Shown here in pieces: positions 6,302-13,803 of a stretch of DNA of 21,779 nt. The first letter of the stretch is position 1. Each line of letters begins with the position of its first letter. The stretch spans positions 1-21,779 of the IMG/VR virus record IMGVR_UViG_3300019760_000014; one strand, given 5' to 3'. The position numbers and the translations under genes are program-made. The notes beneath the pieces are model-generated. The model saw only the letters and a program-made list of their open reading frames with translations, did not search any database and was not told the origin of the DNA. This stretch comes from a virus.

Positions 6302-6850
6302 TTAACTCAAACTATTCAATATCTCTTTCTTACCGGGTTTGTACCATAACTCTCCCGGATTATTTAATTCTTCTATTTTAATATTTTTCTTTTTTAGATA
6401 GTTTCTGATATGTTCTGTTTTGTTTAATAGCAAAGATGCTACTACACTTTTACTGTTCAAATTCCAAAAATCTAGAACTTGATGTTTATAGTCGTATGAG
6501 AATTGACTATATTTGCCAGCTTTAAAAGAATTATAATCGTCTTTCCATTTATCTGGAACATTAAACACATATACGATTCCGTCTTTGTCATCGTAATCGT
6601 CTACATATGTGGATAAGTGTTCTAATTTTCGTTCAAATATAGGAAAGTCAAGAAGTAAATCATACTCATATTTAAGTAAGATTTTATTTTCATAGTTTGG
6701 TTTATTAATATCCGATAAGTATGCATTTATATAAGTAGGTCTTTGAAAGAATATTGGATTATGTGCATCAAATATATCGTTCTTTCTAAAACTAATATCT
6801 TCAACTAGCATAGGTAACACAAACCTTGTTGTATTATTAAGCTTTGCCAT
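6302..6850 (-). CDS. Unknown protein, 182 aa
   Basis: No family is recognised. It is an aromatic-rich alpha/beta-looking protein with YEYDLLLDFPIFERKL near residues 60-76, an acidic turn YVDDYDDKDG and a basic C-terminus (YLKKKNIKIEE ... KPGKKEIL). It has no membrane segments and no cysteines. Its ATG overlaps the 3' end of the exonuclease gene by 14 nt, so the two are probably translationally coupled and may work together in DNA processing, which is inference from position only. It ends with TAA just before a terminator. Confidence 0.82.
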   Translation of the reverse strand: MAKLNNTTRFVLPMLVEDISFRKNDIFDAHNPIFFQRPTYINAYLSDINKPNYENKILLKYEYDLLLDFPIFERKLEHLSTYVDDYDDKDGIVYVFNVPDKWKDDYNSFKAGKYSQFSYDYKHQVLDFWNLNSKSVVASLLLNKTEHIRNYLKKKNIKIEELNNPGELWYKPGKKEILNSLS

Positions 6851-7862
6851 CTATATAATCCTTTCTACTTATTTTAACAATACCATTGCCTTCGTAATAC
6901 TCTTTATCATGATCCCATTTATCATTATCAAAATGCCATTTAATAAGCGGCATTAACTCTTCAATCTCATTGATACCATCTAATAATTGATACTCTTCTA
7001 CTTGAAATACTCTTACTTCAGGTACTTGTTCATCTTTATTAGTTGCAAGTATATATGTTTCCTGAGTATAATCTTCAATATTATATTCAGTATTATTATC
7101 AATCCAGTATTTTAATGCTAACCAATAATAAGCACACTGTCTATAATAACCAAATTTAGCAAATGACTTACCAAATCCGTATATATTACTTGTTGTTTTG
7201 ACATCAATTAATTTAATTACTTTATTATCATGGTCAATTACAACTCTATCTAACATAGATTTGCATTTAACTCCCTTCCATTCCCAGAATATAGGTAACT
7301 CGTTATACGATTCTATATTCCCAAATGGATCATCAACCAACATACTAGAACACGCTTTGTGATTAAGCATTTCTTTAGCGCATCCATTGATTAATTGCCA
7401 AGTATTCCATGGTAATATTACTTTTGCATCTACAGTTCTTTCTAGGTAATCAATATATCTACTGAGTTTACCATAAGTTTCTAATGCTATTTCTTGTATT
7501 TTTGCATCAGACTTACCTTTTGTTGTGTAAGTTTCTGTATAAGCTTCTACTGACTTTTCTTCTTTAGTTTTTAACTTAGAATCCAAGTACTTTTTTGCAA
7601 ATTCTTTTTGTTGTTTGCTCGATGGCAGGTCAACATCGACATATGCATATGTTTTAAAGAAATCTTCTGTCTCTAATACTCTCATATGTATTTGTCTACC
7701 TAATTCAAAATAAGTTCTGGGTGTTTCGTCTTTAATTTCTCCGTTAAGCTGTGCAATGAAATACTTAGGCGATTGTTGAAACCACGATAAACTACTGTTA
7801 CTTACAGCAAATTTACTGTAATACTCCTTTTCACTTACTTGTTGTATTTTGTCTACACCCAT
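6837..7862 (-). CDS. PD-(D/E)XK exonuclease, RecE/Cas4-like
   Basis: A RecB-family nuclease of the type phages pair with SSBs and annealases. Visible landmarks in order: GRQIH (residues 55-59, motif-I His59), LDRVVID (204-210, Asp205), LIDVKTT (218-224, the D-x-K pair Asp220/Lys222) and YYRQCAYYWLAL (239-250, the Q-x-x-x-Y helix). The spacing and length (341 aa) match RecE C-terminal/DUF3799-like and Cas4-like exonucleases, predicted to digest double-stranded DNA ends using a divalent metal. It starts within the 3' end of the preceding small gene and overlaps the next by 14 nt. With the SSB-like protein and P-loop ATPase upstream it could form a recombination set. Confidence 0.88.
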   Translation of the reverse strand: MGVDKIQQVSEKEYYSKFAVSNSSLSWFQQSPKYFIAQLNGEIKDETPRTYFELGRQIHMRVLETEDFFKTYAYVDVDLPSSKQQKEFAKKYLDSKLKTKEEKSVEAYTETYTTKGKSDAKIQEIALETYGKLSRYIDYLERTVDAKVILPWNTWQLINGCAKEMLNHKACSSMLVDDPFGNIESYNELPIFWEWKGVKCKSMLDRVVIDHDNKVIKLIDVKTTSNIYGFGKSFAKFGYYRQCAYYWLALKYWIDNNTEYNIEDYTQETYILATNKDEQVPEVRVFQVEEYQLLDGINEIEELMPLIKWHFDNDKWDHDKEYYEGNGIVKISRKDYIDGKA

Positions 7863-8200
7863 TCTGTTATAGTTATTGTTTTTTCAACTGGTTTTACATT
7901 TTCGAAACTTAAAAATGTATCCTGACCTTCTTGCATTTCTGTCGCAGGATGATCCCAAGAAGCCTTAATATAACCTATTAAAGAATCTTTATTATCGGTA
8001 TCTATCGCTTTAAACACTTCCGTTCTATACACAGTCCATCTTCCACCAGATTCTTCACTTTCATCTACGCTAACAAACTTAATTTTATCAAATTTAGAAT
8101 CATTCAATAATTCACTAGGGTAGTTACCGTAAGTATCCGATTTTACATTGCTATTTAATTCTTCAACAATGTCGTATATATCTATTTCAATTTTACTCAT
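7853..8200 (-). CDS. Unknown acidic protein, 115 aa, ending in TAG
   Basis: An acidic beta-rich protein (DESEESGGRWTVYRTEVFKAIDTDNKDSLIGYIKASW around residues 45-85). The strand pattern and the 'GGRW...Y-R...F...Y' spacing look like a small accessory beta-barrel. I do not recognise a named family. The ATG overlaps the TGA of the 54-aa gene as ATGA. It ends in TAG inside the exonuclease start region; read-through would continue five codons to a TAA within the exonuclease gene. Function unknown. Confidence 0.8.
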   Translation of the reverse strand: MSKIEIDIYDIVEELNSNVKSDTYGNYPSELLNDSKFDKIKFVSVDESEESGGRWTVYRTEVFKAIDTDNKDSLIGYIKASWDHPATEMQEGQDTFLSFENVKPVEKTITITEWV

Positions 8201-8361
8201 TTAACGTTTTGTTTTTTAATCATTTCTTTTACAAATGCTTCTGGTGATTCATATACCTTCTCACTTATTGCTACTGTTTTATACCCATCTTCAAATCCGG
8301 CTATATAACAATATTGTATAAGCTCTCTATAAGCATTTTTACTTAATAGTATATCATCCAT
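8197..8361 (-). CDS. Small protein, 54 aa
   Basis: This short frame (start ATGGATGATATA) encodes MDDILLSKNAYRELIQYCYI followed by AGFEDGYKT and an acidic-basic helix ending KKQNVK. It is held in place by its neighbours: its ATG overlaps the last 8 nt of the DUF1064-type gene, and its TGA overlaps the next ATG as ATGA. Helical, possibly a small regulatory or structural protein; no known family. Confidence 0.7.
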   Translation of the reverse strand: MDDILLSKNAYRELIQYCYIAGFEDGYKTVAISEKVYESPEAFVKEMIKKQNVK

Positions 8362-8764
8362 TTTTAATCTCCTCTATTACCGCTAACACCTGTTTTTGAT
8401 TTCTCGGTAGATATAATTTAGGACCTTTTAACCCAAATATATCTCTTAAATGGTATTTGAACAACTTCCATCTTAATGGAAAAGCATCATTCATATTGCC
8501 TTTACACTCTATTACGAATGTCTCGCCAACAAAATCTGGTGTAAATGTCATTGCTCTTACTTTCTCACCATTATACTCAAACTTATCTAGTAAAGTATAT
8601 CTATTTTTTTCATATGCGGCTTCTATGTTATGTTCTTTTAATTTTCTGTAGCAAAACAACTCTAACTTGGATTTAAACTTTATACCGTCTTCCTCACAAG
8701 GAGTCGCGTTCCTTACTTTTTTGTTTTGAGTAGTAGAGTTTTTACTCTTTCTTCTCACTTTCAA
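8354..8764 (-). CDS. DUF1064-type PD-(D/E)XK nuclease
   Basis: The sequence follows the DUF1064 phage family: DGIKFKSKLE (residues 26-35, with Glu35), the YNGEKVRAMTFTPDFVGE strand pair (64-81, Asp77) and FVIECKG (83-89, Glu86 and Lys88, the E-x-K of the PD-(D/E)XK fold), then a basic helix. Such proteins are predicted endonucleases, possibly branch-resolving, but the substrate is not established here. The only start giving the full domain is TTG at 8764 (or GTG two codons later), overlapping the preceding gene by 23 nt; the first in-frame ATG would cut into the fold. The basic N-terminus (KVRRKSKNSTTQNKK) suits DNA binding. Confidence 0.82.
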   Translation of the reverse strand: MKVRRKSKNSTTQNKKVRNATPCEEDGIKFKSKLELFCYRKLKEHNIEAAYEKNRYTLLDKFEYNGEKVRAMTFTPDFVGETFVIECKGNMNDAFPLRWKLFKYHLRDIFGLKGPKLYLPRNQKQVLAVIEEIKNG

Positions 8765-9095
8765 TGCTTTCTTTAGTTTCTTCTACAGGAACCCATTTGA
8801 TTTCGGTAGTTACGATTTCTTTAGCTTTTGCACGTGTTAATTCAGATATATCGTCCCTTTCAACACCCCAACTGGCATCTCGTATTACATAATCCTCGTT
8901 AATCCATGATCCAATATATTGATCAAAATTATCTACATCAGGAAACCATTCTCTATGACTCTCTTTTATTGTATAAAGCAACTGAGAATAAAAACTTGTT
9001 TCTTTTGCATGTTCGTCCTCTATAATTTCAAAATCCCAATCTGTTAATATAACATCAAAAAATTCAGGATGATCTTTTTTTAATAATTTATTCAT
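8742..9095 (-). CDS. Unknown acidic protein, 117 aa
   Basis: An acidic, Trp-rich protein (seven Asp/Glu in DWDFEIIEDEHAKE, later WINEDYVIRDASWGVERDD) ending in an E/K-rich tail (EETKESIESEKKE). No family is recognised. It starts inside the last codons of the primase gene (8-nt overlap) and overlaps the nuclease gene downstream, so it belongs to the primase-nuclease translational chain. The acidic character could suggest a DNA mimic or partner-binding protein, but nothing specific supports that. Confidence 0.8.
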   Translation of the reverse strand: MNKLLKKDHPEFFDVILTDWDFEIIEDEHAKETSFYSQLLYTIKESHREWFPDVDNFDQYIGSWINEDYVIRDASWGVERDDISELTRAKAKEIVTTEIKWVPVEETKESIESEKKE

Positions 9096-10053
9096 TTATT
9101 AATTGTTTTAATAATATTTTACTGTCTTCAACAGTATTGTCCTTAATATAATCAGATATATCTTTATATCTCAAATGATCTGGTATGAATATAGTATCAA
9201 ATCCTGTAGCTTCAGCTATCTTATTAGCACCATTTATACCTGCCTCATCGTTATCATATAGAATTACTACTCTCTTAAATCGCGACTTAATATCATCAAT
9301 AATTATTTGTGGTATTGGTTTATGTTCTCCAATTGGCGCAATTGCATTATAGCCTAAGCCATCTAATACAAATACATCCTTTCCACTTTTAGTGATAATA
9401 AGTAACTCGCCATTCTTAGGTAGTTGTTCATATCCAATTAAATCATGTTCTTTACAATTAGTTCTAAATTTATATTTTCTCTCAGCTAAAGGAGAATAAA
9501 TCTGGAAGTTATTGTATATTTTATATGCATATATAGGATCGTCATTGGTATAATGTCGAGGTCTTAATTCTCCGTTAATCCAATATTGTTCAATAGGAGA
9601 CGCATTAAACTTCTTTAATCTATCTCTGTCTATCACTTTAAAAGATCCCCAATAAGCATCGTCATTTGTCGTAAAGTTACGACGCTTAACAGATATTACA
9701 GTATACTCTTTTTCGCCCATTTCAAGCGTTTTAAGACCATAATCTGTTGTCCGTAGTCTTCCTTTATTCAAATCTATATAGACTTGCTTATTTAGCTCAA
9801 AACCACGCAAATTTAATATCATTCCAGCTAGTTTGAAACAGTCTCCAGATTCACCTGTCGATAAGTCTTTAAACATAAGACTTCCTTTCCTTCCTCGATA
9901 TACACCGAATGATGGATTTCTGTCTTTCCTAAATGGCGAACTGAATATTTCACCTACCTGAAACTGATACCCAGTATAATATCTAAAGATGTCATACTCG
10001 GTAGTCTTTTGTAATATTTCTTCTCTTGTTATTCGTTCTAAATACATAGGCAT
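9088..10053 (-). CDS. DNA primase, DnaG/TOPRIM type
   Basis: The N-terminal part (FRKDRNPSFGVY ... LMFKDLSTGESGDCFKLAG, residues 41-77) matches the core of CHC2-type primase domains, although the usual zinc Cys/His set is not visible. A C-terminal TOPRIM domain follows: LLIITKSGKDVFVL (217-230, the first acidic motif as K-S-x-K-D), NAIAPIGE (236-243) and RVVILYDNDEAG (261-272, the D-x-D metal site), then YKDISDYI. It would make RNA primers for the replisome with the helicase encoded upstream. At 321 aa it is short, without a helicase domain. It starts 11 nt after a terminator hairpin; Met3 is an alternative start. Confidence 0.93.
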   Translation of the reverse strand: MPMYLERITREEILQKTTEYDIFRYYTGYQFQVGEIFSSPFRKDRNPSFGVYRGRKGSLMFKDLSTGESGDCFKLAGMILNLRGFELNKQVYIDLNKGRLRTTDYGLKTLEMGEKEYTVISVKRRNFTTNDDAYWGSFKVIDRDRLKKFNASPIEQYWINGELRPRHYTNDDPIYAYKIYNNFQIYSPLAERKYKFRTNCKEHDLIGYEQLPKNGELLIITKSGKDVFVLDGLGYNAIAPIGEHKPIPQIIIDDIKSRFKRVVILYDNDEAGINGANKIAEATGFDTIFIPDHLRYKDISDYIKDNTVEDSKILLKQLINE

Positions 10054-10064
10054 TTAAAAAGTAA

Positions 10065-10092
10065 ACACCCTCCCCATTACTGAGGAAGGTGT
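10065..10092 (-). terminator. Hairpin terminator between the SSB-like gene and primase
   Basis: On the minus strand ACACCTTCC / GGAGGGTGT form a 9-bp stem (one U-G) around TCAGTAATGG, followed by TTTACTTTTTAAATG. It lies 27 nt after the TAA at 10120 and 11 nt before the primase ATG. It may be a partial terminator that sets the primase/SSB ratio. Confidence 0.75.
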
Positions 10093-10119
10093 GATTATAT
10101 ATAATATAGGTATTATCTA

Positions 10120-10758
10120 TTAAAATGGACTTTCATCCGTTTTAGCAGGACCTCCACTAGTTTCAAAAGGATTAGCTGTTGCTTTTTCTTTATCAGCCAT
10201 TGGTCTTTCTAATACATCAATTTTTAGAGGTTGAATCTTAGAATCTTCTTTAGAAATAGACATTGATTCAATAAATTGATATTTACTATATTGTGGTAGA
10301 GTTGTATATCCTTTACGATTGTAAACGAATTTAGCTCTTACCTTTTTACTTTGATAACCGTTAGCAGTCAGTATTGCTACCACATGCTTAGCAAATGCTT
10401 CAAAGTTCCAAGGAGTTGGAATTTGCATTTGTTCTCTGGTTACATATCCCCCATCAATTAGAATTTGACCAACTCTAGAGATAAGGTTCTTCACTTTAGT
10501 TTTAAATAAATCCTCTAAAGTACCCTCATAACCTTCAGGCAACCTTTCAGCTGGCTTAGGTTCATATTCTGTGTGTGAAGTCTTACGATTCTCTTCATCT
10601 TTAAAGTAGAAGCATAAAAACTTATTTCCACCGGGAGTACTTATGTCGTATTTAACATTTTCCATTACGAGATTTTCATGAATTCCACCATCTAGGAATT
10701 TCTCTACACTTTCTGATTGTCCAATATTTATCTCGTTGAAATCAATGTTTATATTCAT
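10120..10758 (-). CDS. ssb: Single-stranded DNA-binding protein (crAss-type), SSB-like tail
   Basis: The 212-aa protein has a beta-rich core with aromatic strands (MENVKYDISTPGGNKFLCFYF, residues about 31-51; KKVRAKFVYNRKGYTTLPQYSKYQFIE), then a Pro/Gly-rich linker (about 185-205) and the terminal motif TDESPF. An acidic tail ending Pro-Phe is the hallmark of bacterial and phage SSBs, where it docks partners. The N-terminal fold is not a standard OB match by eye, so the call rests on the tail and on its place between the P-loop ATPase and primase. It ends in TAA, followed at once by TAG. Confidence 0.72.
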   Translation of the reverse strand: MNINIDFNEINIGQSESVEKFLDGGIHENLVMENVKYDISTPGGNKFLCFYFKDEENRKTSHTEYEPKPAERLPEGYEGTLEDLFKTKVKNLISRVGQILIDGGYVTREQMQIPTPWNFEAFAKHVVAILTANGYQSKKVRAKFVYNRKGYTTLPQYSKYQFIESMSISKEDSKIQPLKIDVLERPMADKEKATANPFETSGGPAKTDESPF

Positions 10759-10784
10759 TGCGCTTGTTGTTTTTAATGTTAATA

Positions 10785-11492
10785 TTAAGCTTCGTAGTTG
10801 TTATACGCGACAATACTATCAATAATTAATTGATAATCATTGTCTATACGGTAGGATTCAAACATCTCTTCTGGAGATTTGCATGTATTCTTACCGTTGT
10901 TTTGTGTCGTAAAGTAATATTCTGGTTTATCAGCACCCATCACGACGTCTGTGTAAAGTACTATATCAAACAATTCTTCTAATGAAGTCTTATCTTTAAG
11001 AATTTTACCAGCAGGCACTTTTGCTTGAAGAATCTGGACACCATTCTCATCTGCATTAGTTTCAACATGAGATGTAAAGAAGATGGTTAAATCGTCTCTC
11101 ATGTTTCCACTATAATCTAATATATCCCAAACTCCTTTAGCCAATGAATTGAACTTATCGAAACCTCTCTCTTCGATAGTTTTGATGAATTCACCAAAAA
11201 CAACCATTGTTAAAGTATCTATAATAACCGTCTTTATTTCATGACGTTCATCATTAATCTTCTTAAGTAACATAAGAAGTAGTTTAGGATCTCTTGTTTT
11301 ATAATAGTTAGAAGTAGCAATATCCACTCTTCCGTTAGCTAAATAGTTGGTTTTGTATTGTGATTTCCAACCTCTAAACGGTAAACCTTTACCATCTCCT
11401 GCTATCATAAACGTTGTTGTCGGGTCTAAATTTTTAATTGCGCGACTTTTACCAGTCCCCGACTTGCCACAAATAAGTACTCTTTCTGCCAT
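10785..11492 (-). CDS. P-loop ATPase, AAA_24/Sak4-like
   Basis: The Walker A motif CGKSGTGKS lies at residues 8-16, a Walker B strand TVIIDTLTMVV about residues 95-105 and a sensor-like TIFFTSHVE about 136-144. The length (235 aa) and architecture match phage RecA-like/AAA_24 proteins such as Sak4, which work with SSB in single-strand annealing or replication. The SSB-like gene follows directly (26-nt gap). It starts in a TTATATTATATG leader downstream of a strong terminator at 11571-11598, so a promoter may lie in the 78 nt between them. The exact activity, recombinase or helicase helper, is not decided by sequence alone. Confidence 0.87.
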   Translation of the reverse strand: MAERVLICGKSGTGKSRAIKNLDPTTTFMIAGDGKGLPFRGWKSQYKTNYLANGRVDIATSNYYKTRDPKLLLMLLKKINDERHEIKTVIIDTLTMVVFGEFIKTIEERGFDKFNSLAKGVWDILDYSGNMRDDLTIFFTSHVETNADENGVQILQAKVPAGKILKDKTSLEELFDIVLYTDVVMGADKPEYYFTTQNNGKNTCKSPEEMFESYRIDNDYQLIIDSIVAYNNYEA

Positions 11493-11524
11493 ATAATATA
11501 ATTAAATAATTTAAAAACTATTTA

Positions 11525-11562
11525 ATCTGTTAGCATCTGAGATACTCGGATAATATCTGTTA
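11525..11562 (-). promoter_or_regulatory. Possible promoter/operator region with a direct repeat
   Basis: Between the terminator at 11571-11598 and the ATPase start (11492) lies a 78-nt A/T-rich leader holding ATCTGTTA twice (11525-11532 and 11555-11562 on the plus strand, 30 bp apart). A new transcript should begin here if the terminator is efficient. No clear Bacteroides -7 (TAnnTTTG) box is seen. Confidence 0.25.
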
Positions 11563-11570
11563 TTAGATAA

Positions 11571-11598
11571 AAGAGGTGGGGCCGAAGCCCCTTCTCTT
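11571..11598 (-). terminator. Strong hairpin terminator with UUCG loop
   Basis: On the minus strand AAGAG.. GGGGC closes on GCCCC .. CTCTT around a TTCG tetraloop (12 positions, one mismatch), followed by TTTATC. It overlaps the stop codon (11597-11599) of the gene it ends, so the stop lies in the stem. Confidence 0.85.
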
Positions 11599-12046
11599 AT
11601 AATTTAAACGCATACAATGTGCCACTTGAAGGTTTAACTTCAACTGGAGTGTTTCTATACGTTACATGGTGACCATTAATAATAGTCAACCCCAAACCAT
11701 TGTCACTATCCATAGTAACCATAGGAACTTTCGCGTTCAATATGACATCATATGGAGATTTTGTAACCGGTTTACCAAAAACAACTTGGTTAACATTAAC
11801 ACAATCTTTTACCTCAGTACCAATAAAATACTGTGGTGTAGCTTGTAATTCCTCAACATCATCGACAAAGAACGCTGTCTTGCCTACTACATTGATTGCT
11901 GCTTTTCCGACCATAGAATGGTTCGATAAGCCATCTACGTTAATTCCCCTAGCTTCTAAAGAAGGTAAGAAAATACTGTAAAATTCGCTACTTACTCTGT
12001 TAATTCCTGCATTGTCTTGTGGTAATAATACTGCAAAGTTGTACAT
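11597..12046 (-). CDS. Unknown protein, 149 aa
   Basis: A soluble alpha/beta protein, with hydrophobic strands alternating with polar turns (TAFFVDDVEEL, DVILNAKVPMVTMDSDNGLGLTI, HHVTYRNTPVEV). The many Val/Asn/Gly turns and the lack of charge clusters set it apart from its neighbours. I do not recognise the family. It sits between the helicase and a terminator, starts in a TATACTATTATG leader and is probably co-transcribed with the helicase. Function unknown. Confidence 0.8.
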   Translation of the reverse strand: MYNFAVLLPQDNAGINRVSSEFYSIFLPSLEARGINVDGLSNHSMVGKAAINVVGKTAFFVDDVEELQATPQYFIGTEVKDCVNVNQVVFGKPVTKSPYDVILNAKVPMVTMDSDNGLGLTIINGHHVTYRNTPVEVKPSSGTLYAFKL

Positions 12047-12075
12047 AATAGTATAAATTTGAAATTAGTAATTAA

Positions 12076-13005
12076 TTATGGTTCTTGTATTCGATTAAAT
12101 TTCAGTTCATTTTTGAACTGCAATATCTTTACTTCCCCGTCTCGATTTTTCAAGATATGTATGTAAACCATACCCTCTGACGGTAGCGATTGTACGCCAT
12201 ACTCCTTAATTCCAATTATTTCTGGCCTATGTATTATCAACACATAATCTGATGCATGATAAATAGCATCCGAACCAAAAATATCAGTTCTATTAGGATA
12301 ATGCATTTGAGTATTTTTAACTCTTTCAGGACTTTCTATACTACGATTCATTTGAGACAATTGAATAATAGTAGTCAATCCTACTTTCTTTTGCTCAATC
12401 CATAATTTCTGTAATTCGCTGATAATTTTACGTTCGTCTTCGCCACCACTTGGCTTAACTAAAAGAGTATGGTCTAAGATGACCATTAACCATGTGCCTT
12501 CATTTAATGTTTTTCTGAAAGCATTAATTGTGTTACTAATTTCGTCGATAGTACCTGCTGAATCAACATAATAAATATCGTACTTCTTTATACCATTAGC
12601 GGTATTTTTTAATAATTTAAAATCGTGATCATTTAACGATTCTTTTGCAGAATATAATTGAGATGTAGTCTTATTTAACTTGCTAGAGATTTTTCTCCCC
12701 ACCTGTTTTGAACTCAGCATTTCTAAGCTGAATGATAATACTGCAAAATCTATTTCAGGATTTATGTCAAATAAATCTGTTTCTAATGAATTAACAAATG
12801 AACTTTTACCGGAACCAGATATACCAGCTATGCTATAAACGGCATTTGGTTCAATTCCACCCATCGTTACGTTATTTAACTTATCCCATTTTGTTTTGAG
12901 AGATTTGGTTAGACCTTTCCTTCTCTCATCTACATACTGTACTATTTCATCAGCTGCTTTGCTGATATGTCTAAATGTTAAACTTTTACTCGATTGATTC
13001 TCCAT
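12076..13005 (-). CDS. DnaB-type replicative helicase (RecA-like domain)
   Basis: Unwinds DNA at the fork using ATP. The RecA-like core shows Walker A GISGSGKSS, the strand DFAVLSFSLEM with its H1a Glu, Walker B LMVILDHTLL, motif H3 IIQLSQMNRSIESP and the H4/arginine-finger region of DnaB proteins (SDAIYHASDYVLIIHRPE). No N-terminal DnaB domain is present. An ATG at 13071 keeps the frame open but adds 22 residues read from the preceding gene; MENQSSKSL at 13005, overlapping that gene by 20 nt, is the more likely start (13026 is another option). It follows a possible loader gene and acts with the primase encoded downstream. Confidence 0.92.
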   Translation of the reverse strand: MENQSSKSLTFRHISKAADEIVQYVDERRKGLTKSLKTKWDKLNNVTMGGIEPNAVYSIAGISGSGKSSFVNSLETDLFDINPEIDFAVLSFSLEMLSSKQVGRKISSKLNKTTSQLYSAKESLNDHDFKLLKNTANGIKKYDIYYVDSAGTIDEISNTINAFRKTLNEGTWLMVILDHTLLVKPSGGEDERKIISELQKLWIEQKKVGLTTIIQLSQMNRSIESPERVKNTQMHYPNRTDIFGSDAIYHASDYVLIIHRPEIIGIKEYGVQSLPSEGMVYIHILKNRDGEVKILQFKNELKFNRIQEP

Positions 13006-13561
13006 ACTTTGGCTCTGTTGGTGCATTAAAATTTTCTTTATAAATCTCTTCGTATTCCATCCAAGATTCATCCTTGAACCAACGTCCTAAAGTTTTCATA
13101 TACTTCATTGAGTCCTCGATATTCCGGAGCTTTAGCTCATAGTTCAACATCTTAAGTATATGCTGGTGTTTCTTTAGGTCTTTACCAACTATTTTACGAT
13201 ATTTATCCTTCATAAGTTTTTGAGAACCTTTTAGGGTTCCTTTATTCCCTTCTGGACGTATTACAGTAGCTGGATATGTAGACCAAAATTCATCCCACAT
13301 TACAGAAAAGTCGCCAAATATTTGTTCAGCAAATCTTTCCCTTATTACTATTTTAGACCAATCATACTCGCCATCAGAGTTAGCATTATGTATAATTTTA
13401 TTGTCTATTAAATTCTGTATTTCTTCATCGGCAATACCATTTGATTCGACATATTCTGTTAATTTACCTAATTCTTTCTTATATACTAGGTATACCAATA
13501 AGAACTGATTTGCACTTATGTTGTTTTCACACAACAAATCAATATCAATTTCTATTAGCAT
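12986..13561 (-). CDS. Putative replication/helicase-loader protein, 191 aa
   Basis: The N-terminal half looks like a winged-helix or DnaD-type helical region (IDIDLLCENNISANQFLLVYL). The C-terminal half holds a pattern known from phage replication-initiation and loader proteins: FWSTYPATVIRPEGNKGTLK (about residues 102-121), a basic helix MKDKYRKIVGKDLKKHQHIL, then KYMKTLGRWFKDESWMEYEE. The gene lies directly upstream of the DnaB-type helicase with overlapping frames, as helicase loaders often do. The role is inferred from motif and position, not proven. Confidence 0.75.
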   Translation of the reverse strand: MLIEIDIDLLCENNISANQFLLVYLVYKKELGKLTEYVESNGIADEEIQNLIDNKIIHNANSDGEYDWSKIVIRERFAEQIFGDFSVMWDEFWSTYPATVIRPEGNKGTLKGSQKLMKDKYRKIVGKDLKKHQHILKMLNYELKLRNIEDSMKYMKTLGRWFKDESWMEYEEIYKENFNAPTEPKYGESIE

Positions 13562-13571
13562 ATATTAATTT

Positions 13572-13790
13572 TTAACTTGTATTATAATATCCTTCTCCCA
13601 CTAAAATCAACATTGCTCTCAATGCTTTGTGTTGAACTTGTGGATTTTGATGATTAATTGCTTGTTGAACTGTAAGTTCAATAGCATCATCATTGTAATT
13701 CCCTAGATGCTTCAGACCATAAAGACACTTAACCTTTACTTTTAACGATGCATCTAATTCTCTGTAAAATTCTGTTATTTCTTCTGACAT
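13572..13790 (-). CDS. Small helical protein, 72 aa
   Basis: A short helical protein (MSEEITEFYRELDASLKVKV at the start; QAINHQNPQVQHKALRAMLI later, HEAT-like in flavour). No known domain. It fits between the polymerase (13-nt gap) and the loader-like gene (10-nt gap) in the replication operon and has a TAA stop. It may be a small replisome partner, but that is only position-based. Confidence 0.72.
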   Translation of the reverse strand: MSEEITEFYRELDASLKVKVKCLYGLKHLGNYNDDAIELTVQQAINHQNPQVQHKALRAMLILVGEGYYNTS

Positions 13791-13803
13791 TAGATTTGAT
13801 AAT

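Noticed and set aside
13006-13071. N-terminal extension of the helicase from ATG 13071
   Set aside because: The 22 extra residues come from the overlapping loader-like gene and do not look like a DnaB N-terminus.
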